DNA from: CALLMJ01 sp964493765
GTDB taxonomy: Bacteria > Bacteroidota > Bacteroidia > J057 > CALLMJ01
Reading direction: 5' to 3'
Assembly: GCA_964493765.1 (NCBI GenBank)
Contig: CAZBPK010000126.1
Location: 1 to 17,219, forward strand
DNA: 17,219 nucleotides
Within the stretch, counting starts at the first letter, position 1. Each line of letters begins with the position of its first letter. Shown here in pieces: positions 1 through 5,717 of this stretch. Position numbers and translations under genes: made by a program. The notes under the pieces were generated by a model. It searched no databases. It was given only the letters and a program-made list of their open reading frames with translations, and had not been told where the DNA came from.

Positions 1-179
1 TAGGTTTTGATTTAGTGGAGGTAGCCCCTAACAAAAAAAATCCTATCAACGAGATAGTAGGAGCAAGATTACTCTACAAACTATGTGTTGCTTGTATTGC
101 CTCAGAAGGGAATAAACCTAAAATTGTGAAAAAAAAGCCCAACTCTAACACTGAAAATTCTGAAATCATTGAAGTATAA
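1..179 (+). CDS. C-terminal end of an agmatinase/arginase-family (ureohydrolase) protein, partial
   Basis: The reading frame is open from base 3 to a TAA at 177-179 and enters the window from the left. The last 58 residues begin GFDLVEVAPNKKNP and continue with a GARLLYKLC helix. This matches the end of the ureohydrolase fold, where an FD-EV-P strand is followed by the last helix carrying the 'ARLLYKL' pattern. Enzymes of this family use two manganese ions to hydrolyse guanidino groups (agmatine, arginine or formimidoylglutamate). The metal-binding DxHxD motifs lie outside the window, so substrate cannot be assigned. The final ~20 residues (Lys/Asn/Glu-rich) are a non-conserved tail. The stop sits one base before the ATG of the EVE-domain gene, so the two are probably co-transcribed. 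Family moderately sure; agmatinase is the likeliest member in this phylum. Confidence 0.7.
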   Translation, partial: GFDLVEVAPNKKNPINEIVGARLLYKLCVACIASEGNKPKIVKKKPNSNTENSEIIEV

Positions 180-180
180 A

Positions 181-603
181 ATGCAGTATTGGTTAGTAAA
201 AAGTGAACCTGAAACTTTTAGTTGGGACGATTTAGAAAAAGCAGGAAGCACTGTTTGGGACGGTGTTCGTAATTATCAAGCTCGTAATCATCTCAAAAAC
301 ATGCAGTTAGGAGACCTTGTTCTTTTTTATCATTCCGTATCTGAAAAATCTGTTGTTGGTTTAGCAAAAGTTATCAAAACTGCCTATCAAGATCCTACAA
401 CCGATGACTCAAGATGGCTAGCTGTGGATATTGAACCTGTTCAAAAATTGGCTCAATCCGTTCCTTTAGAATGGATTAAAAATCAACCGCTTTTAGCCAA
501 TATCCCTTTAATTAAACAATCTCGTTTATCCGTAATGCCTTTAACCCAAGCAGAATTTGAAGCAATTATGAATTATGGAAATCATAAAATTTCTTCTTTT
601 TAA
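181..603 (+). CDS. EVE domain-containing protein
   Basis: This 140-residue protein consists almost entirely of one EVE domain (PUA-like fold, relative of YTH domains). Family hallmarks are the N-terminal strand ending in KSEPETFSWDDL (residues 7-18), then WDGVRNYQARN (26-36), the 'MQLGDLVLFYHS' strand (41-52) and a SVVGLAKV strand (57-64). EVE domains read modified bases in DNA or RNA; many bacterial single-domain members are conserved but have no firm physiological role. I chose the ATG at 181. A TTG 12 bases upstream in the same frame would overlap the preceding gene's stop and adds only four non-conserved residues. The gene lies one base after the ureohydrolase stop and has no promoter of its own that I can see. 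Family assignment is strong, biological role unknown. Confidence 0.9.
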   Translation: MQYWLVKSEPETFSWDDLEKAGSTVWDGVRNYQARNHLKNMQLGDLVLFYHSVSEKSVVGLAKVIKTAYQDPTTDDSRWLAVDIEPVQKLAQSVPLEWIKNQPLLANIPLIKQSRLSVMPLTQAEFEAIMNYGNHKISSF

Positions 604-620
604 AAATTTTTTTCATTTTA

Positions 621-652
621 TTTGGAAAATTAAAATTAGCCACTTATCTTTG
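621..652 (+). promoter_or_regulatory. Bacteroidota-type promoter ahead of the TM2 cluster
   Basis: TTTG at 621-624 is followed after 20 bases by TATCTTTG at 645-652, matching the Bacteroidota -33 (TTTG) and -7 (TAnnTTTG) elements at the expected spacing. Transcription should begin near 656-660, which places the ATG at 681 about 22 bases downstream. This supports 681, not the GTG at 709, as the natural start of the TM2 gene. Confidence 0.75.
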
Positions 653-680
653 TTTCAGTTATTTTAATCAATAAATAGTC

Positions 681-1038
681 ATGGAAATACTAAGTTTTCA
701 ATTATTAAGTGCTTCAACAAAATTTTGAGTTAATAGCAGGTGTTACTACTACTTTAACTTTATTCACAATTGTTGGTAAAAGAAAATTCTTTTTTGGTTT
801 ATTCAAAAAAAGGATTTTTAAAAAATTAGTAGCAGGGGATAGCCAAATTGTTGCTGCTATTTTATGTTTTTTCTTAGGGGGATTAGGAATACACAGATTT
901 TATTTGGGATATACATGGCAAGGTATAGTTCAATTACTAACAGCGGGAGGTTGTGGTATTTGGACTTTGATTGATTTTATAAGAATATTAGTTGGTGATT
1001 TACAACCCAAAGGTGGCTCCTATTCAAAAACTTTCTAA
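681..1038 (+). CDS. TM2 domain-containing membrane protein, with an apparent frameshift near the start
   Basis: The body of the protein (frame open from GTG 709 to TAA 1036-1038) carries a TM2 domain. A first membrane segment (VAAILCFFLGGLGIHRFYLG) has the family's 'GGLGIHRFYLG' motif, followed by a second (GIVQLLTAGGCGIWTLIDFIRIL) ending in the Asp-containing half. TM2 proteins are small membrane proteins of unknown function. The start is odd. The ATG at 681, correctly placed behind a promoter, reads MEILSFQLLSASTKF and then hits TGA at 726-728. Skipping one T in the TTTT run at 722-725 joins that peptide to the downstream frame (…STKFELIAGV…). The alternative GTG at 709 lies directly after an in-frame TAA at 706-708. 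The cause may be a real indel, a sequencing error in the homopolymer, or a +1 slip at TTT-TGA. The 3' end overlaps the DUF2752 gene's frame. Confidence 0.8.
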
Positions 1039-1072
1039 TTCATTAATTCTCAAATATATTAAAATTGCAGGA

Positions 1073-1339
1073 ATGATATTACTTCCTGCAATTTTAGTTT
1101 TTCTGCCTTTTGATTATTTTGATAATGGCAGTATAAAATGTTTATCAAAAGCTATTTTTGACTTAGAATGCTGGGGGTGTGGAATGACTCGGGCTTGTAT
1201 GCGTATTATTCATTTTCATTTTGAAGAGGCTTGGTATTTTAATAAATTAAGTTTCATTGTTTTTCCTATTCTTTGTTATCTTTACGCCCAAGAATTTTAT
1301 GATACCCTTCAAAAAATTAAGCATCATTCAAAAAGTTAA
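1073..1339 (+). CDS. DUF2752 family small membrane protein
   Basis: The family signature is seen as CWGCGMTRA (a variant of the usual CPGCG-TRA), followed about 20 residues later by NKLSF, the equivalent of the conserved N-P/K-L motif. Hydrophobic segments flank the Cys motif: ILLPAILVFLPFDYF before it, and FIVFPILCYLY after it. The function of DUF2752 is unknown; the paired Cys residues could bind metal or form a disulfide. The start is uncertain. The first ATG is at 1073 and gives 88 residues. The frame is open back to a TTG at 992, and the sequence just upstream (LILKYIKIAG) looks like a genuine N-terminal flank of the first membrane helix. A non-ATG start near 1046 inside the spacer or overlap is therefore possible. 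TM2 and DUF2752 genes are common neighbours in Bacteroidota. The 3' end overlaps the esterase gene by 41 bases. Confidence 0.75.
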   Translation: MILLPAILVFLPFDYFDNGSIKCLSKAIFDLECWGCGMTRACMRIIHFHFEEAWYFNKLSFIVFPILCYLYAQEFYDTLQKIKHHSKS

Positions 1340-2297
1340 TAATTCATCTTTTATATTATTTTTTGTAATTTTACAATCCACTGCATTTTCTCAAGGGCTC
1401 ATTAAAGTATTAGATTTTGGATATAATCCGGGAAACTTGAACGCTTTTGTGTATTTACCATTGAATTATGAACAAAAAGCTAGTTTGAATTTAGTCGTGG
1501 CATTTCATGGTTGTGGGCAGAATGCAGAAAATTTGGCAAGAATTACAGGTATTACACAATTAGCAGATCAATACAATTGCATTGTTCTTTTTCCCCAACA
1601 AAAAATGATCAATAATCCACAGAATTGTTTTAATTGGTTTTCTAAAAATCATTATAATCCTGACAAAGGAGAAATGGCTTCTATTTACCAAATGATAAAA
1701 TATTGTAAAGAGCGTTATAAAATTCATAAGCAGTATTTGTATGGAGTTTCAGCTGGGGCTTGTATGGCTTTAAATGTAGTTTACAATTATCCTAATGAAT
1801 TTCAAGGCGTTGCTTTACTTGCAGGTGCCCCGTTTTTAGGGCTGAATAATTTTGTAGAGGCTTCTAAGTGGTTAATTGCTCCTAAAATTCTATCTCAATC
1901 AGAACTTATCCAAGCGTTTCAAAAATGGAAAAACACAGACTCCTTGTCTTTTTTGCCTAAATTAGTGCTTATTCATGGCTTAAATGACCCCGTCGTAGAT
2001 ATTCGTAATGCTTTTAATATTGTAACACAATACACTGCTTTAAGACTATCAGATGATATTCCCGATTCAACGATTGATAATTTTACCAACAACCCTGATA
2101 TTCAAAGAGTAGAATATAACGATAAAGAAGGGAATCCTCTAATTATTTTTTACAAAGTAATGAAATTAGGTCATGAAATCATGGTTGATCCAGGGACAGA
2201 ACCCCATCAAGGAGGTCAGCTTGGTGGATTATTTGCAAAGGATAAAAATTTTTATAGTACTTACTATATTTTTAAAGATTGGGGAATTATTGAATAA
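1299..2297 (+). CDS. Secreted poly(3-hydroxybutyrate) depolymerase-like / PHB-family esterase
   Basis: This is a 332-residue alpha/beta hydrolase of the extracellular PHB depolymerase/feruloyl esterase group. A signal peptide (basic MIPFKK, hydrophobic SFILFFVILQSTAF, cleavage near SQG at 31-33) points to export. The oxyanion region is AFHGCGQN (68-75), the nucleophile elbow is GVSAG with Ser151, the acid is probably Asp230 or Asp234 in LNDPVVD, and the catalytic His is His292 in LGHEI. Members cleave ester bonds in short polyester oligomers or in ferulate-type plant esters; the substrate cannot be read from sequence. I chose ATG 1299 because it gives a normal signal peptide. The TTG at 1257 adds 14 hydrophobic residues that are really the other frame of the DUF2752 gene. 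The 41-base overlap suggests translational coupling with the membrane-protein pair. Confidence 0.85.
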   Translation: MIPFKKLSIIQKVNNSSFILFFVILQSTAFSQGLIKVLDFGYNPGNLNAFVYLPLNYEQKASLNLVVAFHGCGQNAENLARITGITQLADQYNCIVLFPQQKMINNPQNCFNWFSKNHYNPDKGEMASIYQMIKYCKERYKIHKQYLYGVSAGACMALNVVYNYPNEFQGVALLAGAPFLGLNNFVEASKWLIAPKILSQSELIQAFQKWKNTDSLSFLPKLVLIHGLNDPVVDIRNAFNIVTQYTALRLSDDIPDSTIDNFTNNPDIQRVEYNDKEGNPLIIFYKVMKLGHEIMVDPGTEPHQGGQLGGLFAKDKNFYSTYYIFKDWGIIE

Positions 2298-2350
2298 TCA
2301 ATTTTCTTTGTCAATACTCAAAAATTTCAATTCAGTGGATAGATAATAAA

Positions 2351-2380
2351 AAAAGACAGATTTATAAAAATCTGCCTTTT
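2351..2380. terminator. Bidirectional intrinsic terminator between the esterase and the HMA-like gene
   Basis: An AAAAG-A-CAGATTT arm (2351-2363) pairs with AAATCTG-C-CTTTT (2368-2380) around a four-base loop, with one internal mismatch. Read on the minus strand the stem is followed by a long T run (complement of 2347-2354), so it best serves the minus-strand gene ending at 2407. On the plus strand it can also stop the esterase transcript, which ends 54 bases upstream. Confidence 0.75.
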
Positions 2381-2406
2381 GGATTATTAACCTTTATTAA
2401 TTTTGA

Positions 2407-2811
2407 TTATTGAACTTCAGTTTTTTTATCTCCACAAGAAGATTTAGAAGCCGGGCATGCTTTCTTTTCATTTTTTGAGCAGCATCCACCGTTCAGATTA
2501 TATTTATATCCAGCTTTTTCAACGGAAGCCAAAATATCATCTTTAGATTTCAGTTCTTCTGTATAAGATACTTTTACAGTACCGCTTTTCATGCAAATAT
2601 CAACATCTTTTACGCCTTTTACTTTCATGATAGAGGCTTTAAGTTTTTTTGCATCTTTTTCAGAATTTACGACTTTATCTACTTTAAAAGCTAATGAGTT
2701 AGGATCTTTATCTCCATCATGTAATAAAACATAAGAGGTTGATACTATATTTGCAGTACTAACTGCTGGAATGCTTAGACCTAATAATAATGCCAATAAC
2801 AAACTTTTCAT
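2407..2811 (-). CDS. Secreted heavy-metal-associated (HMA)-like protein with a Cys-rich tail
   Basis: The 134-residue protein starts with a signal peptide (MKSLLLALLLGLSIPAVSTA), so it is exported. Residues ~43-107 match an HMA ferredoxin-like fold: a first strand FKVDKVV, a helix KKLKASIMKVKGVKDVDICM, a strand GTVKVSYTEE, and a second helix DDILASVEKAGYKYN. The helix spacing and the GV-x-DV / KVSY pattern are those of copper chaperone domains. However, the metal-binding CxxC of the first loop is absent; the equivalent stretch reads VNSEKDAKKL. Instead the C-terminus holds Cys110, Cys111, Cys119 and Cys126 among Lys-rich sequence, which could be the actual metal site. It is monocistronic between a terminator and its own promoter, divergent from murB. 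Fold moderately sure; metal identity unknown. Confidence 0.75.
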   Translation of the reverse strand: MKSLLLALLLGLSIPAVSTANIVSTSYVLLHDGDKDPNSLAFKVDKVVNSEKDAKKLKASIMKVKGVKDVDICMKSGTVKVSYTEELKSKDDILASVEKAGYKYNLNGGCCSKNEKKACPASKSSCGDKKTEVQ

Positions 2812-2834
2812 TTTGATTAATTTTAATTTTGTAA

Positions 2835-2865
2835 CAAAAATAACACTTATTTTTGTATTATCAAA
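2835..2865 (-). promoter_or_regulatory. Promoter of the HMA-like gene
   Basis: On the minus strand, TTTG (2865-2862) and TATTTTTG (2842-2835) are separated by 19 bases, a close match to the Bacteroidota consensus. The expected transcription start is near 2831, giving a leader of about 20 bases. A plus-strand TATTTTTG at 2848-2855 lies in the same gap and may serve murB. Its best TTTG (2828-2831) is only 16 bases away, so that second promoter is less certain. Confidence 0.65.
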
Positions 2866-2895
2866 AAAATTATTTGTTAATTTTTACTAATACAC

Positions 2896-3909
2896 ATGAA
2901 TATCCTTTCAAATTTTAATCTTAAACCATTTCAGACTTTTCATTTGAATGTAAATTCAAAATATTTTGCTGAATTTAATAACCTTTTTGAACTAAACCTG
3001 TCTTTAGAGTTTCAAAAAAAAAATAATCTTGATTTTTTAATTTTAGGCGGTGGGAGTAACCTCTTATTTACAAAAGATTTTCATGGAATCATTCTAAAAA
3101 ATAGTTTATTAGGAAAACAAGTTATCAAAGAAAATGAAGAAAATATTTGGATAAAAGTACAATCAGGAGAAAATTGGCATCAATTTGTTGCTTACTGTGT
3201 TGAAAACCAATGGAATGGAATAGAAAATTTAGCATTAATTCCAGGAACCCTTGGTGCTGCTCCTATTCAAAACATTGGTGCCTATGGGGTTGAAATCAAA
3301 GATGTTTTAGATTCCTTAGAAGCATTTCATATAGAATCAAAAGAAATTCATCATTTTTCTCTATTAGATTGCCAACTTGGTTATAGAGATAGTATTTTTA
3401 AACGTAAATTCAAAAATCAATATATTATACTCTCTGTTACCCTAAAACTCAACAAAAAACCTAATCTGAATTTTTCTTATGCTGATGTACAAAAATTTTT
3501 TGAAAAAAATCATTTAGAACCAAGCATAAAAAATATTTTTGACGCAGTAATATCCATTCGCCAAGAAAAGTTACCCGACCCAAATCAAATAGGCAATGCA
3601 GGTAGTTTTTTCAAAAATCCTTTTATTAATAATACTCATTTTCATACCATTAAAAATAAATACCCAAACATACCCAGTTATCCAATTGATGAAAATACTA
3701 CAAAAATTCCTGCTGCGTGGTTAATAGAGCAATGCGGCTGGAAAGGTTTTAGAGAAAATGATTTTGGAGTTCACCCCAAACAACCTTTGGTCTTAGTAAA
3801 TTATGGAAATGCAAATGGAAAAGATATTTTAGAGCTATCCCAAAAAATAATGCTTTCTGTAAAACAAAAGTTTGATATAGACTTAGAACCAGAAGTAAAT
3901 ATTTTATAA
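2896..3909 (+). CDS. murB: UDP-N-acetylenolpyruvoylglucosamine reductase (type I MurB)
   Basis: MurB is the cytoplasmic FAD enzyme that uses NADPH to reduce UDP-GlcNAc-enolpyruvate to UDP-MurNAc, the second step of peptidoglycan precursor synthesis. The 337 residues are close to the usual size of the type I (E. coli-like) form. Visible landmarks: LGGGSNLLF (50-58) in the FAD site, IPGTLGAAPIQNIGAYG (115-131), the type I substrate-binding loop with GYRDSIFK (Tyr163, Arg164), the catalytic GNAGSFFKNP with Ser237, PAAWLIEQCGWKG (272-284), HPKQPLVLVN (293-302), and Glu332 in the final EPEV. All expected catalytic residues are present. The gene is monocistronic, divergent from the HMA-like gene, and followed by a structured intergenic repeat. 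Confidence 0.96.
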   Translation: MNILSNFNLKPFQTFHLNVNSKYFAEFNNLFELNLSLEFQKKNNLDFLILGGGSNLLFTKDFHGIILKNSLLGKQVIKENEENIWIKVQSGENWHQFVAYCVENQWNGIENLALIPGTLGAAPIQNIGAYGVEIKDVLDSLEAFHIESKEIHHFSLLDCQLGYRDSIFKRKFKNQYIILSVTLKLNKKPNLNFSYADVQKFFEKNHLEPSIKNIFDAVISIRQEKLPDPNQIGNAGSFFKNPFINNTHFHTIKNKYPNIPSYPIDENTTKIPAAWLIEQCGWKGFRENDFGVHPKQPLVLVNYGNANGKDILELSQKIMLSVKQKFDIDLEPEVNIL

Positions 3910-3920
3910 AATTCTCATTT

Positions 3921-4051
3921 GGGCGTGTCCCTCACTTTGTTCGGGTCGGGCTGCTATGGGTTACACTTCGTTTCAGCAATCCTTTTTCTGCTTCGGTAAA
4001 CTCAGCATCAAAAGGCAGTGCCACTTCGTGCCCTCCGCATCCCTCACGCTC
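3921..4051. repeat. GC-rich structured intergenic element, probable dispersed repeat
   Basis: This ~130-base stretch is far richer in G and C than anything around it and has no open frame. Its ends pair: GGGCGTG (3921-3927) with CACGCTC (4045-4051), seven pairs with one G-T. Inside, CCTTTT (3981-3986) pairs with AAAAGG (4010-4015). The layout (GGGCGTG, then GTCGGGCT, then an AATCCTTTT/AAAAGG hairpin, then CATCCCTCACGC) resembles an interspersed element I recall from intergenic regions of Bacteroidota genomes. Only one copy is in this window, so repetitiveness is from memory and not shown here. It lies just after murB in a convergent intergenic gap. Confidence 0.6.
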
Positions 4052-4053
4052 AC

Positions 4054-4072
4054 TTACAAGATTCTCTTGTAA
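4054..4072. other. Short perfect hairpin
   Basis: TTACAAG (4054-4060) pairs perfectly with CTTGTAA (4066-4072) around ATTCT, immediately after the GC-rich element. No T run follows on the plus strand. It may be the outer edge of the repeat or a weak transcription stop for murB. Confidence 0.4.
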
Positions 4073-4080
4073 AAATTAAT

Positions 4081-4117
4081 AAAAAAGAGAACAGAATTTA
4101 ACCGAAATTCTGTTCTC
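4081..4117 (-). terminator. Intrinsic terminator of the aldo/keto reductase transcript
   Basis: A perfect 13-bp stem (4087-4099 with 4105-4117) surrounds a five-base loop. Read on the minus strand the stem is followed by TTTTTT (complement of 4081-4086). It lies ~110 bases beyond the stop of the reductase gene. The remaining stretch 4118-4227 holds nothing recognisable. Confidence 0.8.
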
Positions 4118-4227
4118 CATACACAACTAAACGCTGTTTAAAATTACTTTACTCTTACTTGCTCGTTTATTAATGAACGTTTTCTTTAAAAGTAACCACA
4201 AAATTTCCACTTTTTTTCAAACTTTAT

Positions 4228-5247
4228 TCACATTCTATTTTGTAGACCATTCCACAATAAGTTAATAACATTATCAGAAGCTAAAAACTCATTTGGAAAA
4301 CCTAACTCAATTTTTGAAACTTCGTTTAATTCCTGTATTTCATTCTCTGATAAATAGAAATCTACCACCTTTAAAGATTCCTCTAATTGTTGAGCGGTTC
4401 TAGCTCCAACAATAGGAATAACATTTTTCTTACTCATTACCCATCTTAATGCCACTTGAACAGGATGAGAATTTGTTTTTTGGGCAATTTCAACAACTTT
4501 TTCAGCAATTGCTGTTGAACGCTGGTTTAGTCTTTTACTTTCTGATTTTAAACGTTTAGGGTCATTATGATTAGAATTCAAATATTTACCGGATAAAGCT
4601 CCTCCCGCCAAAGGTGCCCAAGCAAGAATAGGTAAATTCATTTGTTCACTTAATTTGAAATACTCTCTTTCTATATCTCTTGTAATTAATGAATATTCTA
4701 ACTGTAAACAACACAATTTTGACCAACCTCTGAACTCTGCAATGGTTTGAGCTTGTGCGACTATCCAAGAGGGTGTATCTGAAAATGCTATATGTAAAAC
4801 TTTCCCTGATTGTACTAAATACTCAAGAGAGCGCATAACTTCTTCAACAGATACTGAAAAGTCCCATGCATGTAAATATAAAATATCTACATAATCCATT
4901 TGAAGTCTTTTCAAGCTCTTTTCTAATGATTGAACCAAATTTTTTCTATGATTTCCACCATCATTCAATTTATTGGGTTCAGTGAACAGGCTATATTTTG
5001 TAGCAATTACTAGCTCGTCTCTTCTTTTACTTTCTTTCACGAATTCACCGAGCCATTGTTCGGAAGTTCCCTCTGTATAACGATTAGCTGTATCAATAAA
5101 ATTTCCACCTTTTTCCAAAAACAAATTAAATTGATTCTTAGATTCTTGATAATCAGCACCTGTACCCCACTCTTGACCAAAAGTCATAGTTCCTAGACAA
5201 ATTTCTGATACTCTCAAACCGCTATTTCCTAAAATCTTATATTTCAT
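4228..5247 (-). CDS. Aldo/keto reductase
   Basis: This 339-residue NADP(H)-dependent oxidoreductase folds as a TIM barrel. The catalytic tetrad is complete: Asp52 (FIDTAN), Tyr57 (RYTEG), Lys84 (ATKYS) and His126 (YLHAWD). The start, LGNSGLRVSEICLGTMTFG, and the NADP phosphate-binding end, IPIVGARTAQQLEESL, are typical of the oxidoreductase branch of AKRs related to YghZ/Tas-like proteins. It would reduce carbonyl substrates in the cytoplasm; the natural substrate cannot be deduced. The ATG at 5247-5245 directly precedes the conserved first strand. On the minus strand a TAATTTTG -7 candidate (5271-5264) lies upstream, without a clear -33 element. The 58-base gap from the septoil-knot gene does not rule out co-transcription. 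Confidence 0.92.
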   Translation of the reverse strand: MKYKILGNSGLRVSEICLGTMTFGQEWGTGADYQESKNQFNLFLEKGGNFIDTANRYTEGTSEQWLGEFVKESKRRDELVIATKYSLFTEPNKLNDGGNHRKNLVQSLEKSLKRLQMDYVDILYLHAWDFSVSVEEVMRSLEYLVQSGKVLHIAFSDTPSWIVAQAQTIAEFRGWSKLCCLQLEYSLITRDIEREYFKLSEQMNLPILAWAPLAGGALSGKYLNSNHNDPKRLKSESKRLNQRSTAIAEKVVEIAQKTNSHPVQVALRWVMSKKNVIPIVGARTAQQLEESLKVVDFYLSENEIQELNEVSKIELGFPNEFLASDNVINLLWNGLQNRM

Positions 5248-5305
5248 GATAAAAATTTAACCACAAAATTAAGAAATTAGCTATAGTAAAACTAAGCAGA
5301 TTTAT

Positions 5306-5638
5306 TTATTTCCATTTTCCAATTTTAGATTGGTTTCTCCAGCCTGCATCATATTTAGAGTTAGCAAAGTAAACAATAATATCTGCATCATATTTAGAGT
5401 CAACAAAAAAGATTTTCTTTTTGGCGTCGTATTTTGAATTTGTAAAAAACCAAAGTCCATCTTTATCTGCATCATACTTGCTACTTACTTCAAATACCAC
5501 TAAATCAGCATCATACTTAGAATTGGCAACAAATACTTTTACGTCTGCATCATACTTACTACTTACTTTAAAAACGGTTTGAGAGTTTCCCATAATACAA
5601 CTTATTACAAAAACGAAAGTAAAAATTATTTTTTTCAT
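5306..5638 (-). CDS. Secreted SKYDA-repeat protein, probable 7(1) septoil knot family (DUF6150)
   Basis: A signal peptide (MKKIIFTFVFVISCIMGNS) is followed by six copies of SKYDA at residues 27, 40, 53, 68, 81 and 94. The period is 13 residues except for one 15-residue step, where KDGLWFFTN is inserted. Between repeats come alternating hydrophobic strands (VKVFVAN, LVVFEVS, KKIFFVD, IIVYFAN), and the last repeat ends in AGWRN. This layout, including the central DGLWFF and terminal AGW, fits the small Bacteroidota family annotated as 7(1) septoil knot (DUF6150), which structure prediction shows as a highly knotted beta protein. No biochemical function is known. The repeats are also strongly alike at DNA level (GCATCATA on the plus strand), suggesting recent duplication or conversion. 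Repeat structure and export certain; family name from memory but a close fit. Confidence 0.85.
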   Translation of the reverse strand: MKKIIFTFVFVISCIMGNSQTVFKVSSKYDADVKVFVANSKYDADLVVFEVSSKYDADKDGLWFFTNSKYDAKKKIFFVDSKYDADIIVYFANSKYDAGWRNQSKIGKWK

Positions 5639-5697
5639 TGAAATTTATATTTATCTTTTGTACGAAAATGGTTATTATTTTGTTTCAAATTCTTTTA

Positions 5698-5705
5698 TAA
5701 TTTTG
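5698..5705 (+). promoter_or_regulatory. Possible -7 element for the TPR membrane protein
   Basis: TAATTTTG at 5698-5705 fits TAnnTTTG and lies 12 bases before the ATG at 5718, giving a leader of roughly nine bases. The nearest TTTG upstream (5679-5682) is only 15 bases away, shorter than ideal. The element supports 5718 over the TTG at 5658 as the start. Confidence 0.45.
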
Positions 5706-5717
5706 CGAAATAAATTT

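Noticed and set aside
4118..4227. Possible small gene or RNA between the terminator and the reductase stop
   Set aside because: Only weak 4-5 bp palindromes and no usable open frame were seen.
5345..5560. Regularly spaced GCATCATA-type repeats resembling a small CRISPR or satellite
   Set aside because: They are the codons of the SKYDA protein repeats, at 39- or 45-base spacing in frame, with diverged 'spacers' that encode beta strands.
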